Assembly (NCBI GenBank): GCA_015847255.1
Contig: JADLZK010012234.1
Span: 124,001 to 188,000, forward strand
Length of the DNA: 64,000 nucleotides
Reading direction: 5' to 3'
DNA from: Hyparrhenia diplandra
Taxonomy: Eukaryota; Streptophyta; Magnoliopsida; Poales; Poaceae
In this document: positions 21,048 through 32,994 of the stretch, piece after piece
Position numbering within the stretch: the stretch's first letter is position 1
Layout: the number at the start of each line of letters is the position of its first letter
Position numbers and translations under genes: made by a program
The notes under the pieces: generated by a model
Databases searched by the model: none
The model's input: only the letters and a program-made list of their open reading frames with translations
Told to the model about the DNA's origin: nothing

Positions 21048-22365
21048 TGTTGACACCTGTTATAGTATAAAATTACTAGTCAACTAAACATGAATAAAGG
21101 TTTAAAATGAATATAAACATAAGTCTAGGGGTTTAACTAACATAATTCCACGAGCTTTGGTGATTTATACATTTTCGGGGACTTAACAGATAAAATGAGA
21201 GAATAATGGAGAAAGTTAGGAATATACATCCAATATGATGACAAGACTTGACCGTGAAGTAACTCAACCCGAATTGTGGACTAAAACATTCTAGAAGACA
21301 CCGAAGACACCGGGGAAGGACGACGGCATGGGCCCACCATGGCTTTGGCGGCCGCCCGGTGAAGATAGGCCGCCGCCGGGTGGGTCCCACTGTCGGTCTC
21401 ATCTTCCTAGGTCGGTTTCAAACCGACTTTGAGGTTGTATCTACACCGTTGCCAAGGTCGGTGTGATCCAAGGGCTATCGTTCATCGCCAAGGGCTATAT
21501 AAGAAGACCCCCTGACCCCAGGGCAAAACATCAATTCATTATCAATTCATTCTATCTCATTATCTCTCAGTTGTAGAGGGGTCCCATGTAAGGATCATCT
21601 CTCTCTAAGGGATTAGTGAATTAGAATGTAATTAGAAGCAGATTAGAACTACAATTAGAAGAGTTAGTATAAGAGGATTAGAACTCATTAGTTCTAATCT
21701 TTAGAACAAGAGAGATAGAGAGAGGGAAGGAATCGGAGGAAGTGCTTGGGCTTTGTTGGTGCTATCTCCATACTTGTACCTCGGTGGAAGTTAATCTACA
21801 TTTGGAGTTACTCTGGTAATCTACTTCTTCTTTTAGTAAGTTATATTGTTTATATTTATTCTTATTGGTCTATGAGTCTCTCTTTTGAGTACTTTAATCT
21901 AATGCATTAGGTTAAGGTAATATTCGTAGTGTAAGCGTGGTGCTTAGGCTCGGGTATCTCATAGATACACCCTACCTTCCTGAGCGTGGTAGTTCGTGGT
22001 AGTGACAAGTACCATTGATTCCTTTGGATTCCACATCCCGTTGGTTAGGACTAAGTAGGAACAAGTTCTTTGCCGGGGGAATCGTAAGTTTCGGCCTTAC
22101 TTTCCTTTGAGTACATCCCCATAAGAATACTATCAACATCACTTACCAAATTAAGATTTAGCTATCTTAGTAATCCTCTCTATACCCTCAACCTTCTTAA
22201 GTCTTGTATTACTCAGGGTTAAGAGTAGATCATAGTCTCCCTCACCCGTTTCCCCGTGGATTCGATATTTAAACCCTCTCTCGGGTGAAGTGCTCACCCA
22301 GGTATGCGCGCGCTGCTTGATTATACAAATTATAAATATTTACGTGGGCTTAGCAAATACCAACA
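21048..22365 (+). repeat. 5' LTR of element A
   Basis: Begins TGTTGACACCTG and ends aataccaaca. It is almost identical to 29574-30875 over its length. A 'gggctatataagaag' box (about 21491-21505) is a good TATA signal for the element's transcript. Confidence 0.92.
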
Positions 22366-22559
22366 AGCATTTCGGGCGCCGATTCTTGGGAAACGGATTG
22401 CCGAGTTGACTTTGAATCTACCTTATCCTTGTATCACATTCTTTTCTTTTATTCTTTTATCTTTTTAACTCATCTATTCTTTTCTTTTTCTTTTCACTAT
22501 GAATTCCACGCCTATCTATAAATATCTTATACCCTCAAGCGAAAGCTTTAGGCAACGAG

Positions 22560-24056
22560 AATCTTTGAGCCTATTTTAGCAAAGTCTTATGAGCTACGCT
22601 TGGGTTATATAAGAATGGTTCAGAGCTAGCCTTCTCGGGAGAAGGTGAGGCCAACCCACACTCACACCTACGAAAGTTTGAGGAAATTATGGGTTGCTTT
22701 TGTATGGAAGGCATATCCGATAATACCTTATCTTTGGAAGTTCTTTCCGTTCTCTTTGACGGGAAAAGCTAAACAGTGGTATTACTTGAACGTAGAGAGA
22801 GTGAAAGGAGATTGGGGAACTTTAGTATCCAAATTTTGTACATATTTCTTTCCCACCTCCAGAGTGGCCTGTCTTCGTATAGAACTTTTAACTTTTAAAC
22901 AAAATAAAGAAGAGTCTCTTAAAGCATCATGGATCGTTTTAATGACCTTATCAACATTGGCCCAAATCTTGGTATTCCAGATCCAATCCTTCTTCAACAT
23001 TTTTATCTGGGTCTTAATAAGAAAGATGCAAGGGACCTTAGTGCAGCTTTAGGTGGCGCATTCCTTTCTCTGTCTGCTATAGAAGCAAGAGATCTCATTG
23101 ACAGATGTTGCGGATACGCCACTTCCACTAGAATTTTTCCCGAGAAAAAGGAAGAAACACCCTCCAATCAAGGAGAAGAAACTACGATAGCTAATTCACA
23201 ACAATTCCAAACCCAAAACCTAGCTATCCATCCCGAACCATCAACATCCCAGAATCCCCCAAAGGAAGAAGAAATTCCACCTTTGGAAGATCCTTATGAA
23301 CCTACCCCTAGTGATTTTGGGAGAACAATAAATTCTCATCCAGACAAGAGACCTCTAAGTGACCACAATTCAGATTCTTTTGAGATGTCTCTTATTGAAA
23401 GTGTTTATAAGAGATCTCTAAGTGATTATAATTCGGATTCTTTTAAGGAGAAGTCTCTATTTGAATATACTTATTCTTTCAAAAGACATTGGGAAGAACT
23501 CAAGGATGACATGCCCGATCATGTCATAGAAGGGGAGCAAAACTATCTAGAAGACAATCTTATCTTTCCTTCTATGCCTAGACAAGATGATTTATTCGAA
23601 CCCATCTCTAAACCTATCCTTGTCCCCGATGAATCCACATATGCTTCCTTCTTTGAAACATATGATGATCCTAGAAATTCACCAAAACAACCTAAGCATA
23701 GGGATCATGAAGACCACCAAGAAGACCCACAACAATGGCTTGAGAATGTTAAAAATCTATGTGCCACGACCATTGATTGTATGGATGACATCTTAGACAC
23801 TACTAGCTTGAGAGACACAAACCCAAGAGATCCTTTAGAAAGCCATGATAAACTAACCTTAGAGTTTGAGAAGGAGGACAACATCAGTGAGTATGGGAGC
23901 TGCTTCATAGACACTTTATCTAGCCCATGTTCACAGGATCACCTTCCTAAATCACCTAGTCTCTCTATCACTATCCCACATGAGATCTTCAACCCCCTCA
24001 TTCTTTCTCCTCCTATAGATTTTCGAAAGGGTGGTTGTAGATGCATACATCTATAA
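22560..24056 (+). pseudogene. Gag of element A, frameshifted
   Basis: A retrotransposon gag domain (FPFSLTGKAKQWYYLN, around 22750-22795; then VSKFCTYFFPTSRV) is followed in another frame by FNDLINIGPNLGIPDPILLQ (22935 onward) and RDLIDRCCGYA. Frames switch near 22740 and near 22930, so at least two single-base changes break it. The long 3' frame (22929-24056) ends in an acidic, Ser/Pro-rich linker with no zinc knuckle and no protease. The type is the plant Gypsy-like 'retrotrans_gag' family. Confidence 0.8.
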
Positions 24057-27000
24057 TAAATATTCTAGATCTCGTTGGCATAAAATCTTGAGGAAGATTG
24101 ATGTTGGAAGGGAAACCACTTCATCATCATGAATCGAATTCAATAGGTTTCCCAAGGACAAGCTTATTGTCCTTAAACAAGCACTTCTTGAGAAATAACA
24201 TGAGTGTTTATTTTATTGCTATAATACCCTTGTGAAATGAGTATAGAGATGTAAATAAGGAAATATTCCTTCGGGTATTCTTGTCACTAACTATTTCAGG
24301 TCTAGAGCAAGAAGAGCGAAGGATGACAATGTAAGGTATGCCCAACCAATCATTACGCAACATAAAAATCACAATATTTCCTTATCATGTTGCTACACTA
24401 TTTTGGTTGCCTCTACCTTTTGAGATATGTTAATCAACTAAAAATATTATCATGCTCTTCATCTCTCTGTTTTAAGTTAATCTCTATAATGCCTTCATGC
24501 TATCCTTTATCTACCATAGTATGCTTTGGTTTGGGAATGCTTCTAGAGTGTTTCCAAAGGCTTTTAAATTAAGCATGGTGCTTAGGTTAGAACGCCTTCC
24601 TTAATTGAATTAGACATGGAGTCTAGTTTAGTTATTGAACTAAAAATTATACTTGTGTAGACATTGGTATACTTTCTTTGGACTAACCCTTACGGACAAG
24701 AAGAAATTTTCAAATAAGCTTGGGGAGGTCCCTGAGATAAACTCATACTAAAGATGAAGCAAGAGAAAGAAGAGGAGTGCCACAAACAAAATCTACAAAC
24801 AAAAGCACTTGCTCAAGGATCAACTTAAGGATAATTGGCACATGGACAAGGAAGACCAATTCCACTAAGGATAATCCAATCATGCTCTTCCTCCTCACAT
24901 GCTCCCATCACATCTCACATGCCGGAGCAAGACCCAACTAATCTTTCACAAGGAGGACATGCTCATACATAGACGAATTTTATGGAATAAAGAGAAGGAA
25001 GACAAGTTAGGAAAAACTACATAAGAGGTCAAATCAAGAAAGCTTCAAGTAAAAAAAGGAAAGCACCATCATAAGTTGCTACAGTGCCATCATGCTTGAA
25101 TAATAAGGTAACACCTTAAGGTGAGTCATCAAGCTTTGCTTAATTATGGCATGTTCACAAATAAAGAACCAAACATGTTAGAGTAACACCCTTGTTATCC
25201 GACTTCATTAGCTCAAACATGTTTTTGTTTCTTTTGTTCTTAACACCATCTTCTTGATCTCATAGTCCTAATCATATTAGCAAATGTGTTGCAACATTCA
25301 TGTTCCATCTTCTCGATCTTATCACCCTTGTTATAGAAAAGGAAACAGATAAACATTAACTTTATCCGGGTTTGATGTGCCTAAGGTTTTAGAGAAGAAT
25401 GAATTTTTTGGTTCTGTTGGTGTTTTCCCACCAACGGGGCCCATGCACTTGATCTCTACCTTGTCTTTGCACGCAGGACACACTTTGAGCAAAATGTGGA
25501 GGAGTCTTCACACTCCCTCAAAATCCTACAAGAGAATGTCCTGAACTCACAAAGCATGCACACAAAACAAGAAGTCGCCAACTCTCACTATCAAAATTTC
25601 ACTTTAAAATGTTGGATCAGCAAAAGAACATGGGTGACAAAATCTACAGAATCACCATCTTTGGAGATGCATCTATCAAGATCAGATGATACATGCAAGG
25701 AGTAACCAAGGTAAGTATAGTCTTGTTCAAAGGACTTAAAACATTGAACCCTCGCCGAAAGGTAACTCGGTAGTTATCCATATTTAATTTCTAGCATTGC
25801 ATACCATATTTATCTTTCTCGCATCTTGCATCAAGCATATTTACTTCTTTGCATAATCATTTTCCTTTATCATATTTAATTTCTGCATCATCAGCATTGC
25901 ATTGAAAAAAACAGTGAAGCCCCATGTGAATAATTTTGTGGTGTGTAATAACCCATAAAGATATTCACCGTGGTGGCATAAAAATAATTATTCATTCATC
26001 TAGTTGCATTTGCATCATAATTCTTTGCATGCATATAAATTTATAAAACTCCAAAAATATTTTCTGCTGAAGTCTTACATAGAATAATCATGATCCATAT
26101 CTAGGCACATGAAGCTAATGTGGCTAACCCCTAATGCTTAATCAAGTTCCACTAGCTTTGTTGTCTATTTGAGTTCGGCAGATTCGAAGGAAGAGAGACA
26201 TGATAGGTCGACATCATCATCGCCATCTACCTCGACTTCCTTATCATCAATGACCTTACACTACAATCCAGCTTGGGGGAGAGCACCCCCAGTTATCCCG
26301 ATAAGTATCTCTACTATAGTATTATTATTATTAGCAAAATATTAGTTTGCTTGGTTTGTTAGGAGTCTAGTTTTATAAAGGACTAGTTGTTTAAAAGAGT
26401 CTTTGCTAGAGTTTGAGAATAAATAAATAGGAGTGTACGGAGGTTTTCTTTTCCACCTATATAAAATAATCTCTAAAGTTAAAACTCATGCATGGAAATG
26501 ATGAATAGTTGCTCCGTCGTAATTCCTTTTCAGTACCTAGCTTTCAAGCTTAATTTCTCTTGAGCCTTAAATGCAAAAATGCCTTGACTTGAGACTTACT
26601 TTGAACCTGAAACCTGTGGGTTGCAAATTGCTTGCTCTAAAGTCTAGGTAATTGATGGATATGATATATGAGAGTCTGAGCTGCTATTGATCTTATTCCT
26701 AGTGATGCTAGATTTCTAGAGATTTATTTTGAAAATTTAAAAGTGCACATGATAAGTTCCTGTGTGACAAAGTGTTGAACCTCCTACCATAGCCATATAT
26801 ACATGCTCCCTAGATTAAGAAAACCCTTCGATATATATAGGCTGCTTGCTTTGCATTGAGTTTGTTCAATCTTTGTCGACCCTTAGAAACTTGTCATGCT
26901 GATCATGTACACTCCACCACCATTCCACTCATTCCATTCACTACATTCCACTCCACTCGACTCCATACACCTATATGCTATTTCCACCCTGGAAGTACGC

Positions 27001-27215
27001 ATCCACTATATATATACACCACTATCCATTTTCACTTTAGCCAGCAAAAATGTTCTACTCCTATCCTAGGAGAGAGCAACCAAAAATATTTTCTATACCC
27101 ATCCACTCATTCATTGCTAGCCAATATCTTACAAAAAAGCTCCATTGTATTTGTTTATCTCTCAAAAGTTATTACAAAAGAGATCTGGGTTGTAGATCTA
27201 AAAAAAAAAGAGAAA
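24057..27215. other. Non-coding interior of element A
   Basis: About 3 kb of AT-rich sequence where pol would be expected. Only short frames, none resembling protease, RT or integrase. This is the expected filler of a gag-only derivative. Confidence 0.6.
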
Positions 27216-27380
27216 GGGAGATGAAAAATGGACAAAAGTCCTACGGGCGAGTAGAGCCTACCTCCCTAAGAAAAAGAAAGAATAAAGGGAGATGAAAAAT
27301 GGACAAAAGTCCTACGGGCGAGTAGAGCCTACCTCCCTAATAAGAAAAAAAGAAAGAATAAAGGAGAGTTAAAAAATGGA
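27216..27380. repeat. Tandem repeat in element A, about 72-bp period
   Basis: The block 'gggagatgaaaaatggacaa' begins at 27216 and again near 27287, with a third, partial degenerate copy near 27362. Each copy continues with 'gtcctacgggcgagtagagc' and a purine-rich spacer. Confidence 0.9.
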
Positions 27381-27639
27381 CATGTGTCCGCTAAAAACAA
27401 TGGGTACTTAGATACTCGCCTCTCCAAAAAAGAAAAATAAAAGAAAGAAATACAACCCAGGTTCTCTACAGTGTTTCCAAATTCCAAAAGAGAGAAGATT
27501 CCTCCAGGAGCAAAAGTAGAATTAGGTTTTCTCCTCATTCATTCCATACACCTCACTATATTCCTTACCATTCATATTCTATCTACCATACACATGCACC
27601 ACTTGATTAGTGAGACTCGTGACTTTGGATCCATTGCTT

Positions 27640-29034
27640 TTTAGATCAAAGGCATTTGCCCGGCTTTATTAGAAAGCTTACCAAACACCTTGACCCGTGC
27701 TTTGGGATTACCGGTTTACAAAGTTTTGGCACTCAAAAGTGCTGCTCACCGGACATCTACCAACCTTCTTCCATACCTCTAAACGACAAAAGTACTTCTA
27801 CTTCATAACATGAAACAAGTTCGAAAAAATAACATCGAAACTTGACTAAGTATTTTAAAGACATTCAGCTCTCCCTCACAACTAGCCTATTACAGAAAGT
27901 GATTTAGGCCTAGATAGGGGCTTCTTCGGTGGCGCTTGTCGACAAAGAATCGTAGCATTTCCTCTCCGCCGCCGGCTCCATCTTCGACTTGAGAAGTGGT
28001 TTCCATGTCTTGACTAGCATGATTGTCTTGTACACTATCCCCTTGGGCGATGATAACACCTTTTTGTTGATGGCCATGTTGTTCCTTGTCTTCCAAATGG
28101 TCCACAACGCCCCCTGCACATATAAAGAGAGTTACCTTCCGCCTAACTCCATGGCATTTGTCTAAGAACTCTAGTAGGAAATCATTGCAAAGATGTGGGT
28201 GATCGATGCCACCCCGTTAATGTTTTTAAAAGTCCATAGATATACGACAATCGGGCATTGGAAAAGAATGTGGTCATTTGTTTCAGGCACATCACGGATG
28301 AAGCATAATTCGATCGACCACTTTTTTTCTTTTTCAATTGTACCCCGATTGGATGCTATCATGTGTTGCCATCCAAATGAAAATTTTTACTTTAAGTGGA
28401 AAGCGGCCTTTCCATAAATTTATCATCTGTTGATCTTTTCCCCATTGAATGTCATAAATCGTATAGGGATGCGCGAGGAATATCTCTTGGATTGTTCTAA
28501 TGACCATCTCATTTTGTCTCTACCTTCAGTGAGTGATATGGGTTGTAATAACTCTAATAGAGCCATCCATTCTTGGATTAGTATACCATTTAGTTGCCTT
28601 CTAAATTGAATCTGCCAAGTGCCATCAATGTATGTACTTGATACATCTATCTCAGGAAACATTACAACCTGAAACAAATTCTGAAATTTTAGACTCAGTG
28701 GGCATTCCCCAAGCCACACATCTAACCAAAACCTTGTTTGTTGTCCACTAACTACCTCTACTGTTCTTCCTCTTTGGAACCATTCCCTGATATCAAGCAA
28801 GGATCTCCAGAACTGTGACCCCTTCCTGTTTTTCACCTGAAAGATGCTATTATTGCCAAGGTATTTCTTTTTGAGGATACTGCAACACAAACTTTCATCA
28901 TCTCTTTCCAGTCTATCTATCCATTTTGCTAAAAGGCATGTATTTATAACTCTAACATCTGTAAATCCCAGTCCACCAAAATCCTTAGGTCTATTCAAAG
29001 CTTCCCATTTTATCATGTGGTACTTCTTTTTCTT
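27640..29034 (-). pseudogene. 5'-truncated LINE fragment nested in element A, with 10-bp target duplication
   Basis: On the minus strand the first frame (29016-28423) carries the end of an L1-type ORF2: WEALNRPKDFGGLGFTDVRV, LLAKWIDRLE, then the zinc-binding RT-associated region (PETNDHILFQCP, 28171-28362). The C-terminal 'ALWTIWKTRNNMAINKKV' part follows at 27910-28119. Frameshifts separate the pieces. The flanks are identical: tccattgctt at 27630-27639 and 29035-29044, a LINE-type duplication. The 3' end carries only a very short A stretch. This dates the LINE insertion after element A. Confidence 0.85.
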
Positions 29035-29573
29035 TCCATTGCTTGAACTTACAATATATGCTTAGTAAGTAGAATTAGTTTTCTCCCATCTATGAGCTCC
29101 AAATATAAGCCTTAGATATAGGGTGAGAGAGAAGAAGGCATAGTGTCCTACTTGCCTTATTCCAAAAATACCACATATCAGGAGAGAAAGGCAAAACAAC
29201 CTTGTTGCCTTAGTGAGGATCCACAAATACCACAAATGAGAGACTTGAGAGAGTCATACTTTGGGAACTTTGAGTTTTATTTTGAAAATCAGCAAAAACT
29301 CCGGAAGGACAGGTTGAACAAAGAGTTTGAGATATGATGCTTGACTTGATTGTTCTATCTTTCAATTACCCAAGATCAAAGAAAAGGCTATAAGCTCCAT
29401 GGTTAAAGGTAATATGGGTAAGTTGAAAGTTGAGCAAATTTATTCTTATCCGGAGGAGAAATTTTGTTTGAAAGCATGTGTACTTTTAAGGTGTGAAAGC
29501 GTTGTAGCAACTCCTGATCCATTGCAAAGTTTGGCTTTGCTAGGGACTAGCAAAGGGTAAGCTTGGGGGAGCT

Positions 29574-30875
29574 TGTTGACACTGTTATAGCATAAAATTA
29601 CTAGTCAACTAAACATGAATAAAGGTTTAAAATGAATATAAACATAAGTCTAGGAGTTTAACTAACATAATTCCATGAGCTTTGGTGATTTATACATTTT
29701 CAGGGACTTAAATGATAAATGCAGAGAATAATGGAGAAAGTTCCGGAATATACATCCAATATGATGACAAGACTTGACCATGAAGTAACTCAACCCGAAT
29801 TGTGGACTAAAACATTCTAGAAGACACCAGGAAGGACCTGACAGCATGGGCCCACCATGGCCTGGCGGCCGCTAGTGAAGATTAGGCCGGCCGCCAGGTG
29901 GGTCCCATCTGTCGGTCTCATCTTCCTAGGTCGGTTTCAAACCGACTTTGAGGTTGTATCAACACCGTTGCCAAGGTCCGTGTGATCCAAGGGCTATCGT
30001 TCATCGCCAAGGGCTATATAAGAAGACCCCCCGACCCTGGGGGCAAAACATCAATTCATTATCAATTCATTCTATCTCATTATCTCTCAGTTGTAGAGGG
30101 GTCCCATGTAAGGATCATCTCTCTCTAAGGGATTAGTGAATTAGAATGTAATTAGAAGCAGATTAGAACTACAATTAGAAGAGTTAGTATAAGAGGACTA
30201 GAACTCATTAGTTCTAATCTTTAGAACAAGAGAGATAGAGAGAGGGAAGGAATCGGAGGAAGTGCCGGCCTGTTGGTGCTATCTCCATACTTGTACCTCG
30301 GTGGAAGTTAATCTACATTTGGAGTTACTCTGGTAATCTACTTCTTCTTTTAGTAAGTTATATTGTTTATATTTATTCTTATTGGTCTATGAGTCTCTCT
30401 TTTGAGTACTTTAATCTAATGCATTAGGTTAAGGTAATATTCGTAGTGTAAGCGTGGTGCTTAGGCTCGGGTATCTCATAGATACACCCTACCTTCCGGA
30501 GCGTGGTAGTTCGTGGTAGTGACAGTACCATTGATTCCTTTGGATTCCACATCCCGTTGGTTAGGACTAAGCAGGAACAAGTTCTTGGGGGAATCGTAAG
30601 TTTCGGCCTTACTTTCCTTTGAGTACATCCCCATAAGAATACTATCAACATCACTTACCAAATTAAGATTTAGCTATCTTAGTAATCCCTCTCTATACCC
30701 TTAACCTTCTTAAGTCTTGTATTACTCCGGGTTAAGAGTAGATCATAGTCTCCCTCACCCGTTTCCCTGTGGATTCGATATTTAAACCCTCTCCCGGGTG
30801 AAGTGCTCACCGGTATCCGTACGCTTGCGGATTATACAAATAATAAATATTTCTGTGGGCTTAGCAAATACCAAC
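29574..30875 (+). repeat. 3' LTR of element A
   Basis: Direct copy of 21048-22365. Most differences are tight clusters (for example 'gcttgggctttgttgg' in the left copy versus 'gccggcctgttgg' here), with otherwise near-perfect identity. The final A of the expected CAACA end is missing. Confidence 0.92.
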
Positions 30876-31600
30876 GGATGCTTTCGCGCCTTGCAAGGTG
30901 GTGTCGAGTGGGCGGATAGTGAGGGGGCGGCGTGGTGGCGGTGGCTGGGGACATGTAGCGTTGGGGGACGGTCCTCATCTATGCCGTCCCTCCCCTCTGG
31001 GCTTTGGCAGCGGCTGCGGTGCGGAACCGAGGGAGAGGCCGCATTTCGGCATGGTGCCTGGTTGGCGGGGTTGATGCGGCTTCGGCTACTTGCGTGGTCG
31101 GGCGCATCGATCCTCTCCGGTGTGGCTTCTGGCTGGGGGTGTGGCGGTGTTTGGTCATTTGTTTCCTCTCGTTGTATGGTGTTGGTGGAGTAGGCGATGG
31201 CGGCTGCTGCGAGTTGACGTCCCAATCCAACCGAGCGGTACTAATGGATGCTTTGTTGATCCCAATGCAACAGAGCGGACCTTTAGGTTTTACTTTTTAT
31301 TCCATCCGCCTGGTTTTTAGTTGAGTGGTGGCTAGTTACTAGTGGTGTAAATTGTTGATGGCGGCTCGTGTTGATGTTCCAATCCAACCGAACGGGGCTT
31401 CTTGTTCATTTTTTTTGCCATCCGAGTTGTTGCTAGTGGTGTGTTTTTGTAAGTTGAGTGATAGGTGGAGTGAAACTCTCCCCCTAAGTTATATGGTTTT
31501 GGCCCGGTTTCCATTCAAAAAACTGGGCGGGGCCTTTGCCTTCTTTTCTTTATTCGTCTAATAAAAATCGTGGCAAATCTTTTTGCCGTCCCTTCAAAAA
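30876..31600 (+). mobile_element. Poly(A)-tailed retroposon, copy 1, 3' part
   Basis: Continues the element broken at 21047. It ends 'gccgtcccttcaaaaaa' and is followed at once by the target duplication atattgaccgttcat (31601-31615). It has an 'aatccaaccgaacgg' motif pair (around 31223 and 31380) and a TTTTT-rich 3' UTR-like end. Confidence 0.6.
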
Positions 31601-31615
31601 ATATTGACCGTTCAT

Positions 31616-32241
31616 GCTTAAGTTTCCTGCCTTCTCTTAATATTGTAGCATCAAATGCAATGAACATGGAGCAAATATTATATTCATCACTCCTATGATA
31701 TTTTCTTTGTATAAATGATGAATTATGGTATGAAAAAAATTGATCTAACTTTCAATTATTATGTTTGGTATTTTCAAACGTCGATAATTGTTCTTGAGTG
31801 TTTAGTGGATACAGTCAATTTATTTGCACATCATGGTAAGATTAGTACCCGTCGTAACTCTCTCCTAAGGATTGCATATATGTATATGTTGTCGCATTAC
31901 TTGATTGTGACTACAATGAATTGAGAACCATAGAAACAAATCGGCATGACAAAGTGTCATTGAGCCACGATGATACTTCACTTTCACCGCATACAAGAGA
32001 AATGGAAAGTAGTGTTTGTCCGATGCATTTTCCTGGATTGACACGGTGCTATTTCTTGCAATGCCAAGACATGTCATACTAATTTCTTGTACTTTTATTC
32101 GATGCCATGTCTATTTCTTATTTGTCGTGTTCACGCTATCCGTGAATTCCTGGATTCTCCTCGTGTCTATATATAGACATAACCTTGCCTTTGTTCAATT
32201 CCACCCGGTCACCACCTTTGCCTTCTTTGGAACCATGTCAG
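31616..32241. other. Intergenic, nothing recognised
   Basis: AT-rich unique-looking DNA between the two retroposon copies. Only short frames without recognisable products. Confidence 0.4.
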
Positions 32242-32994
32242 CCGTCCGTGTCGCAATCCAGAAGCTAGTAGGGCGGCCTCCAACCCTAACAGCGCCGCCA
32301 CCTCTCTTCCCTTCCTCATCTTTGCTTGCCGCGGGTGGGCTGCGGCAAGACCCATTTGAGGCTCACCGGGATGGCGGCGGCGGGGCCCTTCTTCCATGCG
32401 GATGGTGTGGTGGCGTGGATGCGGGCGTTCGGCGGGCGTGGTCGAGTTGGGCCGCGTGGGGCTCGATCTGGCCGTCTCCGGCAACCTCTCGGCGTCGGCG
32501 GGGCTCCCCGGTGGATTGCGCCTTCCCTCCTTGCACGGCGGTGATCTTGTTGTGCGGGCGAGGTGGAGGGGCTGGCGGGCGACGTTTGGGGGCTGATCCG
32601 GTTTCGGGCCCCTCGGCTCTTGAGCGGCACACGGGAGGCCGGCTTTAGGAGATTCGTCCGGTGGTGCGGCGAAGATGCGGCGGCTGAATCACGGTTGGCG
32701 GAGAAGGGGAGGTGCGGGTGGAGGAAGCAGAGGTGGAGGAGTCCGCACGAATCGGGCCGGAGAGGCCGGATCCGAGCCTTCGAGGCGTGGGTGGTGCGCG
32801 GGTGGCGGGCGTCGATGCTGCCCCCGATGATGGCCGTATCCGGGCTACATGCGACGGATCTGGTCTCCTTGCCGATTCCACGGGCAGGGGGCGCTACGGC
32901 GCCGGAGGCGCCGGTGGCCGCAGAGTGGTGGCCGTTTTGGCGCCTTTCGATCGAGGCCTTATCTCGCATATGCACAAGATGGTGGTACACCCCC
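32242..32994 (+). mobile_element. Poly(A)-tailed retroposon, copy 2, 5' part (continues at 34773)
   Basis: Shares with copy 1 the start 'gcgccgccacctc' (32289), the 'gtcgagttgggccgcgtgg' style block and 'ggctcgatc'. It is interrupted by the solo LTR at 32995-34772. Open frames on both strands are GC-rich shadows. No coding motif was found. Confidence 0.55.

Larger units (their letters stand above)
21048..30875 (+). mobile_element. Non-autonomous gag-only LTR retrotransposon (element A)
   Basis: Direct LTRs at 21048-22365 and 29574-30875 begin TGTTGACA and end in ..AATACCAAC(A). The 7.2 kb interior has a primer-site-like 'gggcgccgattcttggg' right after the left LTR, a broken gag, and a purine-rich 'ggtaagcttggggga' just before the right LTR. 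No protease, reverse transcriptase, RNase H or integrase motif is present, so it must borrow enzymes from a relative (a TR-GAG-like or LARD-like design). The host retroposon flanks read ggatc and ggatg, a probable imperfect 5-bp duplication. A LINE fragment sits inside. Confidence 0.88.
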
